Positions 46,162 through 58,412 of a stretch of DNA of 64,000 bases are shown here, in pieces. Each line of letters starts with the position of its first letter. Position 1 is the first letter of the stretch. Position numbers and translations under genes: made by a program. The notes below the pieces were generated by a model. The model worked only from the letters and a program-made list of their open reading frames with translations, was not told the origin of the DNA and did not search any database. This DNA comes from Ehretia macrophylla (Eukaryota; Streptophyta; Magnoliopsida; Boraginales; Ehretiaceae), in contig CM075764.1 of the NCBI GenBank assembly GCA_037974665.1, forward strand, positions 91,580,825 to 91,644,824. The letters are read 5' to 3'.

Positions 46162-46764
46162 TGTATTGACCCCAACCGGGCCCTTCTCAAGACTAGGTCA
46201 AAGTCTATGTTCACTATTGCTGCGGTCTCCCATAAATAATTAACATAACCTTAAGAGAAAGAAAATACTGAAAACTATTCAACAATAAGCTTTTATACAA
46301 TAAATTAAGTACAAAAGGGTGTTAAAACATCTGAGATCCGATAACTGTCCGGCTATCATACAAACTAGGGTTTCAGCACAGCTACCCTTCTACCCGAGAG
46401 TAATATAAACAAGCTCCAACTTTACAACTTGGATCAAAACATGATAGGCAGGGAGCTTCAAGCACATAAACATTCAACTTTAGCATATAAAGTCAATTTC
46501 CATTTCAAGCTAAGTTGCACCTGCACTGGAGGGGAAAAAAAGAGGGTGAGCTCTGGGGAAGCTCAGTGAGGGTAGAATAGAAGAGTTTTAAAACCATCTC
46601 GGGTCGGTCTCCTTTGCGAATTATGATGCAATTCACGTATGGTGTTAGTAACAAATTATTCATATATGGTAAATGTTAAAATACAATAACATGTGATAAC
46701 CGGTAGAGATTTCTATCTTATTTGAATCATGTATCAATAACAGTAGTGTCATAAAGATAGATAA
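46162..46764 (-). repeat. 5' LTR of G2, inner piece
   Basis: It begins TGTATTGACCCCAAC at 46162 and follows 43764 onward with scattered differences until GATAA at 46760-46764, where G3 is inserted. The outer piece resumes at 56635. Confidence 0.9.
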
Positions 46765-49207
46765 TGTCACGCCCCAACTCGACCCCACCTACAACCAGTC
46801 AGGACGCAACGAAATTTCGGCAGCGTAACGACAGTAAATAGATTTTTGAGGTTCTAAACCAACCTCATTAATAACATTAAACATCCAATTCTATAACCAT
46901 ACAAACAACAACTCCTCAACAGCATAACAAAACACAACATAACCGTAATATACAATAATCAGTCTTCGTTATCTACCTCCGTTCCAACATAACATACAAT
47001 ACCTCAACCTTATCATACATTTCAAAAATAAGTTGAGACACATCTACAACTTAACCATAGACAAAAGAAAGCCACTAAGTTAACATCATTTGGATCATCA
47101 TCTTTCAACATCTATTACAATAAGATCCATAAAGCATATAAAAGTCTATTAAGCTAATATACATGTCATTAAACAACATATAATCATGGATAAGACTCAG
47201 GAACATATGACTCGTCCACGTAAGGCACATTTTCCTCCTCAGGAGGCACGTACCCATAATCTGGCTCTGCAACACCTGTAAGCATGCAATAATAGAGAGT
47301 GAGCTTATATACATAAGCCCAGTGAGGATCCGATAGATCTCGAGCAAGGTCTACTAAACTCCTTGGAATAATCATTTGAGTCAGTAAACACACAATAACA
47401 CAAATAATACTATCATCACATAACTATATAACCAATCAATACATGATACTCTATTTGGTGTACCTCCAAACGCCATCACGATCTCAACCGTTATTCTTAT
47501 AACTCCCCATTACTCACACACCCGAGGTACCTCACTAGCCCCTCCCTCCATGACACCTCCGTCATGCGAGCTGGGGGTAGCCTATGGCAGTCATGCCGTT
47601 ATCAACCCGACAGCCCAACGCTGCCCGAGAGGTGGCACACACATACCAAGACTCCATAATCATCAATCATCAATCAATCATCAATCAATCAATTGGGAGA
47701 TCAGCAACGAAAGTGCCCGATTCCCGAACTCAATAATAATCAATCAATAACATCAATATAACATCAATATTAAATTAAACAACAAACAACGAAGTTAGAT
47801 GACAAAGTAGGCCATCTAACCGGACATGCATAATATACACAATTAAACCCTAAATTACTCATCAACAACTCACCATTCAACACTCGAACACCACCCAACC
47901 ATCTAAAGGCATCGTTCAAGAAATTAAAGAATGACAACCTAAACTTCTAAAATTCATAACTTACAATCTACTAATCCAAACATTGCCAAATCAGTTTCTA
48001 TCACTCACCCACTCAACCTACTTCATTACACCCCTCGGAAACCCCCCATAACACCTCCAAATCATGCCCGATAACCCTAAAACCCTAGGATGTCTTGGCT
48101 GGATTTTCCGAATTTTCACACGAACAATGTAATCGAAAATTCGGCATTACAACAGCGCTAACACGTAATTATTAAGTATTTACAAATCGACGGCAATCGA
48201 TTTCGATCAACACAACTCATTTAATTCAACTTTGAACATTTTAATCAAAATTAAATACCCAGAAAATAAGAATTATGCTACATCCGACAGAAATTCGTAG
48301 TATTGCATCAAAATGATCCCTAGCATGCAAGGAGCAATAATCTATCATCAGATTTCAATTATAACAGTTAAATTTTCATTTATACGCAAAAACATAAAAA
48401 TGACATTTTGAGATCTAGAATTTTTCTCTCACCTTTGATGCGATATAAGCCTAGGAATGCGTGCTATGCGTGCCCAACAAGTAGAATCCAAGTCGGTGCG
48501 AAGTTCTACGGACAAAAACTAGGTTTTTCTTTGAAAAATTGATTGAAAAGCTTGAGTTTTTCTCTTTCTTTTTCTCCCTCAACCTCTCGGCCCTTTGTGT
48601 GTGTGTGGAGTATGTTTTGTGCTTTGCTTAGTGTGTGTTGATGACAATATATAATTAAAAGCTTAGTCAATAAAAAAAAATGCTAAGTCAAAGTAGTTTA
48701 AGTTAGTATTTTTGTGTTTTAATGACTTTAAACTCATTTTATTGCTCACCAAGCTCAAAATAATTATGCAACCCCCAAGATATCTCAAGTGGATTATTTT
48801 TAGGTGACAAGAAGTTTTACAATTAAACAATTTCACCCGAGTCGGCTTAAAACTCGATTTTTGCAAAAGTCGGTGTAAAAACCCTAATAAATTCTTAAGC
48901 CGATTTTAAAATTGTTTTCATCAAACACAGGTCTATTAAAGTCCGTTGACTAGGTCTAGAAGGGTTAAAAAGACCAGTTTCAAAATTTTAGCGGACGTGT
49001 TTCAAAAATACTATTCACTAAAAATCGACGATAAAATTTCTGACTCCGTTTTTGATGAAAATTTCATGAATGCACATTTAGCACGTATTAGGAGTATTGA
49101 CATCAAAATTATAACTTTCTAGGTCCTATAGCACATAAACAGATCATATGCACGCAAAACGAGGTATAGCACGTAAAATGAGATAAGCATGAAAATGGGG
49201 TTTCACA
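46765..49207 (-). repeat. 3' LTR of G3 (2443 bp)
   Basis: It runs from TGTCACGCCCC at 46765 to GGGGTTTCACA at 49207 and is the same length as the 5' LTR and the solo LTR at 33270-35712. A short (ATCA)n tract lies near 47663-47692. The last 99 bp at the inner end also carry the end of the gag-pol reading frame. Confidence 0.95.
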
Positions 49208-52200
49208 TTCTCCCCTCCTTATAGAAATTTCGTCCTCGAAATTCTTACTTGATGTACGGAATAGATCTGGGTATTGCTGCTGCATCTGATCTCGTCTCTC
49301 CCACGTAGCTTCCTCAATGCCGTGATGCTTCCACAACACCTTAACCATCGGAATCCTCTTCGACCTCAACTCTCGGTCCATCTGATCTAGAATACGAATC
49401 GGACGCTCGTCATAAGTGAAATTCTCTCGAAGTTGTAACGGCTCTGGCTCAAGAATATGAGAAGGATCCGGATTATATTTCCGCAAATTAGACACGTGAA
49501 ATACATCGTGGACATTAGAGAAGTTCTCCGGTAAAGCCAACCGATATGCCAACTTACCAACCCTACCAGTAATCTCAAACGGCCCAACAAATCTCGGACT
49601 CAGCTTACCACCTTTACCATAACGAGCAAACCTCTTTCGAGGAGACAATCTTAAGAAAACCCGATCTCCGACTGCAAACTCTAAGTCTCGACGACGCTTA
49701 TCAGCATAACTCGTGAATCTACTCTGCGCCGTAAGCATTCTCTGCCTGATCAACTGAACATTCTCAATCTTCTCAAGAAGTTCTGGCATAATAGTCGGAT
49801 CAACAGTCTTCATCTCTCCTACCTCATCCCAATATAAAGGTGAACGCCACTTACGACCGTAAAGAGCTGCGAAAGGCGCCATGGCAATAGTAGCTTGATA
49901 ACTATTGTTATAGGCAAACTGGGCAAGTGGTAGATGTTTTTCCCAGTTCTTCCCGAAGCCCAGAACACAAGGCCTAAGCATATCTTCCAGAATCTGAATA
50001 GTCCGCTCAGACTGACCGTTAGTCTGTGGATGATACGCTGTACTGAAGTTCAACTGAGTACCCAAAGTCTCCTGAAGTTTCTCCCACAAACGAGAAGTAA
50101 ATCGAGGATCTCGATCAGAGACAATACTAGATGGAATACCATGAAGTCTAACAATCTGATCCAGATAGAGGTCCGTCAACTTTGTAACCTCATCTCCCAT
50201 CTTCATGGCAATAAAATGAGCTGTCTTCGTCAAACGATCCACGACAACCCAAACTGCATCATTACCCCTCGGTGATCTAGGCAACCCAGTGACGAAGTCC
50301 ATCGTAATATGCTCCCATTTCCACTCTGGTATAGCCAACGGTTGAAGCAAACCTGCAGGTCGTTGATGCTCGGCTTTCACTCTCTGACAAGTCAAACATC
50401 TAGACACAAACTGAGCAACCTCTCTCTTCATGTTGTTCCACCAGTAATGTTGCTTCAAATCCCGATACATCTTGGTTCCACCGGGATGAATAGTATATTT
50501 AGAATTATAAGCTTCCTCCAGAATACCTCGCCTCAAGCCCGGTTCATCGGGAACACAAACCCTATTCCGAAACCGAAGAATACCGTCCTCATGCAGTTTG
50601 AAGTCAGACTGATCATCCGTGATCTGATCCTTGATCTTCTGAAGTTTAACATCAAGTTGCTGAGCTTCCCTGATCTGAGATAATAATAAAGGCTGAATAC
50701 GGAGATGTGAACACATCACTCCAACCTGAGTCAACTCTGGTCTCCAATAACTAAACTCCTCAAAAACCTCCCACTTCTTGACAGCCAAACAAGAAATACT
50801 AGCCTTCCGGCTGAGAGCATCTACCACGACATTTGCCTTTCCAGGCAGATAATTGACATAACAATTATAATCTCCAAGAAGCTCCATCCACCTCCGCTGG
50901 CGCATATTTAACTCCTTCTGTGAGAACAAGTACTTCAGACTCTTATGATCAGTGAAAATTTCAAACTTACTTCCCCACAGATAATGACGCCACTTCTTGA
51001 GTGCAAAGACAACTGCTGCCAACTCAAGATCATGAGTCGGATAATTTTCTTCATAAGGCTTCAACTTTCGAGAAGCATAGGCAATAACCCGGCCATCCTG
51101 CATAAGAACACATCCCAAGCCCTCCTTGGATGCATCGCTGTAAATGACCATATTATCGGTCCCCTCTGGTAGAGCAAGTACTGGAGCCGTAGTTAACCTC
51201 TTTTTTAATTCCTGAAATCCACTCTCACACTTCTCGTCCCAATTAAAGATAGTCCGTTTCTGAGTCAACTTAGATAGTGGCTTCGCAATCTTCGAGCAGT
51301 CCTTGACAAACCTACGGTAATAACCCGCCAAGCCAAGAAAGCTGCGGACATCAGCAACACTCTCTGGCCGTTTCCAAGGCATCACCGTTTCAATCTTAGT
51401 GGGATCTACAGAAATACCGCTCTGTGTAATAACATGGCCAAGAAAAGAAATCCGTTGCAGCCAAAATTCACATTTGCTGAACTTGGCAAACAACTGATGC
51501 TCCTGCAACTTCTCTAATACAAGCCGTAGATGTTGCTCGTGCTCCGATTCAGATTTAGAATAGACCAAGATATCATCAATAAAAATCACCACGAACTGGT
51601 CCAAGTACGGCTGAAAGACTCGATGCATAAGATCCATGAATGCTGCCAGTGCATTAGTCAAACCAAAGGGCATAACAACAAACTCATAATGCCCGTACCG
51701 AGTCCTGAAGGCAGACTTCGGAACATCCTCCGTACGAATCCGAAGCTGATAATACCCCTGCCTCAAATCAAATTTAGAATAGACTTTGGCCCCCTGAAGT
51801 TGATCAAACAACTCATCAATCAGTGGCAAAGGATATTTATTCTTGATGGTCACCTGATTCAAACCACGGTAATCAATACACAATCTCAAAGTACCATCCT
51901 TCTTCTTCACAAATAAAACAGGAGCTCCCCAAGGTGAAGAACTCTGTTGAATGAATCCTTTCTTCAATAACTCCTGTAACTGAGTCTTCAACTCCTTCAA
52001 TTCAGCTGGTGCCATCCGGTACGCCGATTTAGAAATAGGTTGAGTACCGGGAACAAGATTAATCACAAACTCTATATCCCTCTCTGGCGGCAATCCTGGC
52101 AACTCCTCGGGAAATACATTAGGATATTCCCGGATAATAGGGACTTCCTCTAGCTGTAGCTTATCAGATGGCTTGTTGATCAAATAAGCTAGATAACCCG

Positions 52201-53932
52201 AACACCCCTTACTCACCAACTTAACGGCTTTAGTTGCTGAGATAACAAAACTCGTCTTAGCACCCCGGTTACCCGCTACTTCTACTACTGGCTGATCTGG
52301 CAAACGAAACTGTACTACCTTGGTTCTACAGTTCAACTGGGCATCATACTTAGAAAGCCAATCCATACCCAGAATAACATCATACCCCCGGATAGGAAAT
52401 AAAATAAGGTCCGAAGGAAAATTATGCCCCTTAACATGTATTATACAATCCTTACATACTAAGCCAGTAATATACTTATCAGTCAAAGAGGTACTAATCT
52501 CAACCACATAAGGCAATCTTTCAGGTTGCAATTTAACACGTTGCACACAAGCAGGAGTAATGAAAGAATGCGTAGCACCAGAATCAATCAACACTTTAAC
52601 AAGTTGATCAAGTATAAGGAAGTTACCTTCCACAACTGCAGTCTCCTCAGGCATCTCCTCCATATCAACTGCGTAAGCCCGAGCCTGAACCCTCTGCTGC
52701 TGTGGTACACTGCCTGTAGGCCTACCCTGGTAACCCTGAGTCGCTGCCCGACCCTCAGTCCTCTCATATCTAGGGCAATCCTTCGCCCTATGCTCGATGC
52801 TACCACAACCCAAACATGTCCTTGCCTTTACCCTGCAGTCGGACTCCACATGCCCTGGGCGCTTGCAGTAATTACACTGCGATGATGTGGCACTAACACT
52901 GCCTCTAGAAGAACCAGAAGCTGATGAAGCAGCTGATACAGCCTGCTGCTGAGGTCTCACCACACTAGGCCTGTACTGACCCTGAGACTGGGTTGGCCTA
53001 TACTGAGTCTGAACCTGATATGGCCTCTGCTGAAACTGAGGCCGATAGTAACTCTGCTGACCCTGTGGCCTATAAGAACCCTGCTGGGCTGGTGGCCTGT
53101 AGACAACCTGCTGTACTGGAGGCCTATATATAACCTGCTGGCCCTGTGGCTGATACGGCCTCTTACTAGGCTGACTGGAGACAATCTGATCCCCTTTCCT
53201 CTTCTCTAACCTAGAAGCTGCATCAAAAGCCTCAGTGAAGATATCATAGCGATTCAGAGCCATTGCATCCTGAATCTCGGGCCTCAATCCCAACATAAAT
53301 CTACGGGTCTTCCTCTCATCCACAGCTACAAACTCCGGTGCATACCGGGACAACCTAGTGAATGTAGCCTCATACTGAGCCATAGTAGAATCCCCTTGTA
53401 CCAGAGACAAGAACTCAGCCTCTCTCCTCTCCCGTGCAACCCTCGGGACATACTTATCCCTAAAAGCAGTCAGAAAGGTATCAAAAATATACGGAACACC
53501 CCGGGTCTCCCAACTGGCTCTCACAGTGCGCCACCATTCCTCGGCCTCATCATCAAGCAAATAGACAGCACAAGTCACCTTCCTCTCATCAGTGTACCTG
53601 AGAGAATCAAAATTTTTCTCTAACTTACTAATCCACGACTCGGCCTTCCTATCATCAGGCCCACCCAGCACTCTAGAAGGACAGTACCCCCAAAACTTCT
53701 TCATAGTACCTCGACCGTGATTACCTCCCTGTACATTCTGTATCTGAGCCTGCAACGCCTGAGTCTGAACAGCCTGACCTGCTAACAACTGAGCCTGCCC
53801 AGCCATCAAATCTGCATTCCGCTCCATTGCTGACCCTAACCTGACATCACCCCTATCCCTGCCCTGTGCCACATTACCAGGAACCTCATCTACAATCTCA
53901 GGCCTACCACGAGTCCTCGGTCTACCGGCCAT
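49109..53932 (-). CDS. G3 Gag-Pol polyprotein with chromodomain
   Basis: I chose ATG at 53932 ([13 protein letters not shown]) because the 12 codons before it look like leader. About 1607 codons are open without a stop. Domains by residue: retrotransposon Gag capsid (about 80-260), Gln/Tyr/Pro-rich linker, two zinc knuckles ([14 protein letters not shown] about 353-366; [14 protein letters not shown] about 373), protease D450-S-G, RT with catalytic FIDD (D786-D787), RNase H ([20 protein letters not shown]), integrase with HHCC region, catalytic D1212, D1273 and E1309 (D-35-E), and a C-terminal chromodomain (about 1509-1557, [14 protein letters not shown]). Chromodomain and order place it among Tekay/Del chromoviruses. 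The frame crosses the purine tract and ends 99 bp inside the 3' LTR, so the native stop is probably lost. Confidence 0.95.
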   Translation of the reverse strand: MAGRPRTRGRPEIVDEVPGNVAQGRDRGDVRLGSAMERNADLMAGQAQLLAGQAVQTQALQAQIQNVQGGNHGRGTMKKFWGYCPSRVLGGPDDRKAESWISKLEKNFDSLRYTDERKVTCAVYLLDDEAEEWWRTVRASWETRGVPYIFDTFLTAFRDKYVPRVARERREAEFLSLVQGDSTMAQYEATFTRLSRYAPEFVAVDERKTRRFMLGLRPEIQDAMALNRYDIFTEAFDAASRLEKRKGDQIVSSQPSKRPYQPQGQQVIYRPPVQQVVYRPPAQQGSYRPQGQQSYYRPQFQQRPYQVQTQYRPTQSQGQYRPSVVRPQQQAVSAASSASGSSRGSVSATSSQCNYCKRPGHVESDCRVKARTCLGCGSIEHRAKDCPRYERTEGRAATQGYQGRPTGSVPQQQRVQARAYAVDMEEMPEETAVVEGNFLILDQLVKVLIDSGATHSFITPACVQRVKLQPERLPYVVEISTSLTDKYITGLVCKDCIIHVKGHNFPSDLILFPIRGYDVILGMDWLSKYDAQLNCRTKVVQFRLPDQPVVEVAGNRGAKTSFVISATKAVKLVSKGCSGYLAYLINKPSDKLQLEEVPIIREYPNVFPEELPGLPPERDIEFVINLVPGTQPISKSAYRMAPAELKELKTQLQELLKKGFIQQSSSPWGAPVLFVKKKDGTLRLCIDYRGLNQVTIKNKYPLPLIDELFDQLQGAKVYSKFDLRQGYYQLRIRTEDVPKSAFRTRYGHYEFVVMPFGLTNALAAFMDLMHRVFQPYLDQFVVIFIDDILVYSKSESEHEQHLRLVLEKLQEHQLFAKFSKCEFWLQRISFLGHVITQSGISVDPTKIETVMPWKRPESVADVRSFLGLAGYYRRFVKDCSKIAKPLSKLTQKRTIFNWDEKCESGFQELKKRLTTAPVLALPEGTDNMVIYSDASKEGLGCVLMQDGRVIAYASRKLKPYEENYPTHDLELAAVVFALKKWRHYLWGSKFEIFTDHKSLKYLFSQKELNMRQRRWMELLGDYNCYVNYLPGKANVVVDALSRKASISCLAVKKWEVFEEFSYWRPELTQVGVMCSHLRIQPLLLSQIREAQQLDVKLQKIKDQITDDQSDFKLHEDGILRFRNRVCVPDEPGLRRGILEEAYNSKYTIHPGGTKMYRDLKQHYWWNNMKREVAQFVSRCLTCQRVKAEHQRPAGLLQPLAIPEWKWEHITMDFVTGLPRSPRGNDAVWVVVDRLTKTAHFIAMKMGDEVTKLTDLYLDQIVRLHGIPSSIVSDRDPRFTSRLWEKLQETLGTQLNFSTAYHPQTNGQSERTIQILEDMLRPCVLGFGKNWEKHLPLAQFAYNNSYQATIAMAPFAALYGRKWRSPLYWDEVGEMKTVDPTIMPELLEKIENVQLIRQRMLTAQSRFTSYADKRRRDLEFAVGDRVFLRLSPRKRFARYGKGGKLSPRFVGPFEITGRVGKLAYRLALPENFSNVHDVFHVSNLRKYNPDPSHILEPEPLQLRENFTYDERPIRILDQMDRELRSKRIPMVKVLWKHHGIEEATWERRDQMQQQYPDLFRTSSKNFEDEISIRRGECETPFSCLSHFTCYTSFCVHMICLCAIGPRKL

Positions 53933-54173
53933 CGTACTAATCAAAGAGTTAGCACAGGTTATATACAACTTTTAACACATAAACAACAAACTCATATAAA
54001 GCACATAGATCACATAAGTTTCAATCACATAAACAAATTGATCACATAATCACATAATCACTTAATCATTTAGTCATATCAATACATATTTCACTTTTCT
54101 TTCTTTTCATACATATTCCATGCTAAGACCTTTACCCACATTCTGAGAATACCCCGGCTGACAACTAACATGC
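53933..54173 (-). other. 5' leader of G3
   Basis: About 240 bp between the primer site and the Gag ATG, A/T-rich with short ATCACATAA-type repeats near 54040-54070. No other feature was seen. Confidence 0.55.
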
Positions 54174-54185
54174 GCTCTGATACCA
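54174..54185 (-). other. primer binding site of G3
   Basis: The minus strand reads TGGTATCAGAGC, a perfect initiator-Met tRNA complement, six bases inside the 5' LTR end. Confidence 0.95.
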
Positions 54186-54191
54186 CTTAAA

Positions 54192-56634
54192 TATCAAGCC
54201 CCAACTCGACCCCAACTACAATCAGTCAGGACGCAACGGAATTTCGGCAGCGTAACGACAGTAAATAGATTTTCGAGGTTCTAAACCAACCTCATTAATA
54301 ACATTAAACATCCAATTCTATAACCATACAAACAACAACTCCTCAACAACATAACAAAACATAACATAATCGTAATATACAATAATCAGTCTTCGTTATC
54401 TGTCTCCGTTCCAACATAACATATAATACCTCAACCTTATCATACATTTCAAAAATAAGTTGAGACACATCTACAACTTAACCATAGACAAAAGAAAGCC
54501 ACTAAGTTAACATTATTTGGATCATCATCTTTCAACATCTATTACAATAAGATCCATAAAGCATATAAAACTCTATTAAGTTACTATACATTACATTAAA
54601 CAACATATAATCATGGATAAGACTCAGGAACATTTGACTCGTCCACGTAAGGCACATTTTCCTCCTCAGGAGGTACGTACCCGTAATCCGGCTCTGCAAC
54701 ACCTGTAAGCATGCAATAATAGAGAGTGAGCTTATATACATAAGCCCAGTGAGGATCCGATAGATCTTGAGCAAGGTCTACTAAACTCCTTGGAATAATC
54801 CTTTGAGTCAGTAAATACACAATAACACAAATAATACTATCATCACATAGCTATATAACCAATCAATAAATGATACTCTATTTGGTGTAGCTCTAAACGC
54901 CATCACGATCTTAACCGTTCTTCTTATAAATCCCCATTACTCACACATCCGAGGTACCTTACTAGCCCCTCCCTCCATGGCATCTCCGCCATGCGAGCTG
55001 GGGGTAGCCTATGATAGTCATGCCGTTATCAACCCGACAGTCCAACGCTGCCCGAGAGGTGGTACACACATACCAACACTCCATAATCATCAATCATCAA
55101 TCAATCATCAATCAATCAATTAGGAGATCACCAACCAAAGTGCCCGATTCCCCAACTCAATAATAATCAATCAATAACATCAATATAACATCAATATTAA
55201 ATTAAACAACAAACAACGAAGTTAGATGACAAAGTAGGCCATCTAACCGAACATGCATAATATACACAATTAAACCCTAAATTACTCATCAACAACTCAC
55301 CATTCAACACTCGAACACCACCCAACCATCTAAAGGCATCGTTCAAGAAATTAAAGAATGACAACCTAAACTTCTAAAATTCATAACTTACAATCTACTA
55401 ATCCAAACATTGCCAAATCAGTTTCTATCACTCACCCATTCAACCTACTACATTAGCCCTCTTGAAAATCCACCATAACACCTCCAAATCATGCCCGATA
55501 ACCCTAAAACCCTAGGATGTCTTGGCTGGATTTTCTGGATTTTCACACGAACAATGTAATCGAAAATTCGGCATTACAACAGCGCTAACACGTAATTATC
55601 AAGTATTTAGAAATCGACGGCAATCGATTTTGATCAACACAACTCATTTAATTCAACTTTGAACATTTTAATCAAAATTAAATACCCGAAAAATAAAAAT
55701 TATGCTACATCCGACAAAAATTCGTAGTATTGCATCAAAATGATCCCTAGCATGCAAGGAGCAATAATCTATCATCAGATTTCAATTCTAACGGCTCAAT
55801 CTTCATTTATACGCAAAAACATAAAAATGACATTTTGAGATCTAGAATTTTTCTCTCACCTTTAATGCGATATAAGCCTAGGAATGCGTGCTATGCGTGC
55901 CCAACAAGTAGAATCCAAGTCGGTGCGAAGTTCTACAGACAAAAACTAGGTTTTTCTTTAAAAATTTGATTGAAAAGCTTGAGTTTTTCTCTTTCTTTTT
56001 CTCCCTCAACCTCTCAGCCCTTTATGTGTATGTGGAGTGTGTTTTGTGCTTTGCTTAGTGTGTGTTGATGACAATATATAATTAAAAGCTTAGTCAATTA
56101 AAAAAAATGCTAAGTCAAAGTAGTTTAAGTTAGTATTTTTGTGTTTTAATGACTTTAAACTCATTTTATTGCTCACCAAGCTCAAAATAATTATGCAAAC
56201 CCCAAGATATCTCAAGTGGATTATTTTTAGGTGACAAGAAGTTTTACCATCCAATAATTTCACCCGAGTCGGCTTAAAACTCGATTTTTGCAAAAGTCGG
56301 TGTAAAAACCCTAATAAATTCTTAAGCCGATTTTAAAACTGTTTTCATCAAACACAGGTCTATTAAAGTCCGTTGACTTGGTCTAGAAGGGTTTAAAAGA
56401 CCAGTTTCAAAATTTTAGCGGACGTGTTTCGATAACACTATTCACTGAAAATCGACGATAAAATTTCTGACTCCGTTTTTTATGCAAATTTCATGAATGC
56501 ACATTTAGCACGTATTAGGAGTATTGACATCAAAATTATAACTTTCTAGGTCCTATAGCACATAAACAGATCATATGCAAGCAAAAAGAGATATAGCACG
56601 GAAAACGAGATAAGCAGGAAAGTGGGGTTTCACA
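54192..56634 (-). repeat. 5' LTR of G3 (2443 bp)
   Basis: It is the reverse-oriented partner of 46765-49207, with identical length. The inner terminus is mutated (TATCAAGCC where the other copy has TGTCACGCC). It should carry the G3 promoter, but I could not place a TATA box with confidence. Confidence 0.95.
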
Positions 56635-57935
56635 GACAATCTTTCTTCTCCGATAGCAGTATTGGTCCTAAGCGAGAGCAAGCTCTCCAAGGGCGGTAGT
56701 GGTCCCAAGCGAGAGTACTTAAATACACAATAAAAAGGTATGTTTCGATATCACTAGAGGTGGCCAGCCCCGAATTACGATCACAACTTCTTATCTCTCC
56801 TAAGAGGGTACTCCGGATTGTACCCGAAATCTATGACCCAGCTCTCTGAGGGCGGTACTTGTCCCAAGAAAAGAGGTTCTCCAAGGGCGGTAGTGGTCCC
56901 AAGCGAGAAATGGATTAGGACCACGATAAATACGGGAGCGCCGGTAAGCCTTATGCCGCCCGATGTCCGAATGCTATCGTGCTTGAGGTTGCAACCCTAA
57001 TTTAAAGAGCACACATACATGCACAGGTAGCCATAGAACACACAACAAATAATATGGGGATCAATGAAAGAGGTTGTCCTGGCAGGTAATACCACATGTT
57101 CTGTGGTATTTCGACAGAGTGACGGCTATAATAAAGCAATTTTCAAGTATAAATTAGGTATTATGACGGCATGCAAATAACATGTATTGCATTTCTAGAA
57201 ATACTTCGGAAGTATTTCTACTTATCTTATGCTAAAACTAACAAATAAATTGGGTCGTATATATTAGCATTAACTGAACAAATTTAAGCATAACAGGGAT
57301 ATTCTAACATGTAGATACCATAAATAAGTAAATCAATAAAACCCTTGCCTCAAAATGCCAAAAATTGGAGAAGACTCGGACCTATTTTAAAATTTTCAGA
57401 AAGTTAACTAAACTGAATCGATATAATTTTGAGGAACCGGGCCTGAGAACAATGGTCTGCCCGTTTTAGTTCTAAGGGTCAAGTGACCCCCTTACTTCAA
57501 GGCCGACACGGGGAGGACACGTGTCCCTCCCTCGTTGGCCAACCAATCAAGGTTGGCCACGTGGGGTACACGTGTCCCTCAACATGTCACGCATGCATGA
57601 CACGTGTCACTCCCTGAAAGTGACACCAATGTTCCGTTTTTTGCCTGTTTCGCGCGCAGGTGTCCCCGATTTTCGTATTTTCAGGCCGGGATACAATTTT
57701 GCCAAACTTCGCCATTAAGTAGTACAAGTTAAAGGAAACCCAATGGCGTATGCTCTTTTTCGTGGCAGGGTCATGATTTTTCTATAATTGGCCCCGAAGT
57801 GAAACCCCTTTTTCCAGACCAGAAAACTCCTAAAATCGGGAAAACAACCGAAATGACCTGAGAAGTTAACGGAAATCACCCATACTTTTGTAAGCAGCTG
57901 AAAAGTTTTACTTGGTCACGATATGGGGCTTTACA
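56635..57935 (-). repeat. 5' LTR of G2, outer piece
   Basis: It continues the G2 LTR after G3: CTTCTCCGATAGCAG... corresponds to 44387 onward, including its own CTCTCC...GAGAG units near 56640-56720 and 56838-56910, and ends GGGGCTTTACA. Confidence 0.92.
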
Positions 57936-57940
57936 AGTAA

Positions 57941-58407
57941 GCTTGCTTTCAACTTCTGTAAACCTACAAAAGCAGAGAGTGGAGCTATAGGGGGTGCCCC
58001 TACGTTAGCACTTTGATGCTTAAGTTAGCTGGATGTTTGAAAAATAAGAGTATAGGTAATTTTTTATGATAGTAAAAATTAGTTACCTCTCCAGAAGAAT
58101 GTTAGGTGCGATTTATACTTTATGGATGAGAGAGAAACCGACATACTCTGACACCTGCAGACTTTATCGGGTGAGTTTTCATTTGGATAAGATTTCTGGG
58201 ATGTCATCGGGAGGTCTGTTTTGGGATGTCATTAGGAGATCCGTTTTGGGATATCATCGGGAGATCCGTTTTGGAATATCATCGGGAGTTAGGTGAGGTG
58301 CGGAGGTTAGGTCAGTCGTCGTGGACCTTTATATTTTTGCTGGGTAGAAATAATGCCTTAGGGGCACGAGAGTCCTTTTGTCAAGGTAGGTGCTTTTGCC
58401 TTTATCA
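57941..58407 (-). repeat. 5' LTR of G1, outer piece, with four 25-bp repeats
   Basis: It resumes at GCTTGCTTTCAACTTCTG, matching 32722 onward, and ends TTTATCA before GCAAT. Four GGGATGTCATCGGGAGGTC-type units lie at 58198-58297, one more than in the 3' LTR. Confidence 0.92.
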
Positions 58408-58412
58408 GCAAT

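Larger units (their letters stand above)
46765..56634 (-). mobile_element. G3: Tekay/Del-type chromovirus (Ty3/Gypsy) with open gag-pol
   Basis: This 9870-bp element has 2443-bp LTRs at both ends (46765-49207 and 54192-56634), a Met-tRNA primer site, a single gag-pol ORF and a purine tract (TAAGGAGGGGAGAA on the minus strand, 49208-49221). The flanks are GATAA (46760-46764) and GACAA (56635-56639), a target duplication with one mismatch. It is the youngest layer of the nest. In the first 190 bp or so the two LTRs differ at about 9 positions by eye, mostly C/T or G/A, so it is not brand new. Confidence 0.95.
43764..57935 (-). mobile_element. G2: non-autonomous long-LTR Gypsy-type element, split by G3
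   Basis: The ends TATAACGACCCC (43764) and GGGGCTTTACA (57935) are flanked by AGTAA (43759-43763 and 57936-57940). LTRs are about 1.95 kb (43764-45718, and 46162-46764 plus 56635-57935). Only 443 bp lie between them, with a primer-site-like and a purine-tract sequence but no coding domain. LTR ends (T.TAACGACCCCAACTCGACCC and GGGGYTTTACA-like) and the tail of the internal region resemble those of G3, so it was probably mobilised by a Tekay-type element. Without G3 it is about 4.3 kb. Confidence 0.9.
32681..58407 (-). mobile_element. G1: Tat/Retand-like Ty3/Gypsy retrotransposon containing nested elements
   Basis: The ends are TGTTAAAG at 32681 and TTTATCA at 58407, with a perfect 5-bp duplication GCAAT on both sides (32676-32680 and 58408-58412). 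Without its insertions it is about 9.1 kb. The minus-strand order is 5' LTR, primer site, gag, protease, RT, RNase H, a second RNase H, integrase, then an oppositely oriented ORF before the 3' LTR. RT before integrase makes it Ty3/Gypsy, and the dual RNase H plus antisense ORF point to the Tat clade (Retand-like). The coding strand is broken by stops and deletions. Confidence 0.93.

Noticed and set aside
49387-53623. Multiple plus-strand and off-frame ORFs of 60-130 codons across the G3 pol region
   Set aside because: All are overlaps with the single 1607-codon gag-pol frame, which carries every recognisable domain.
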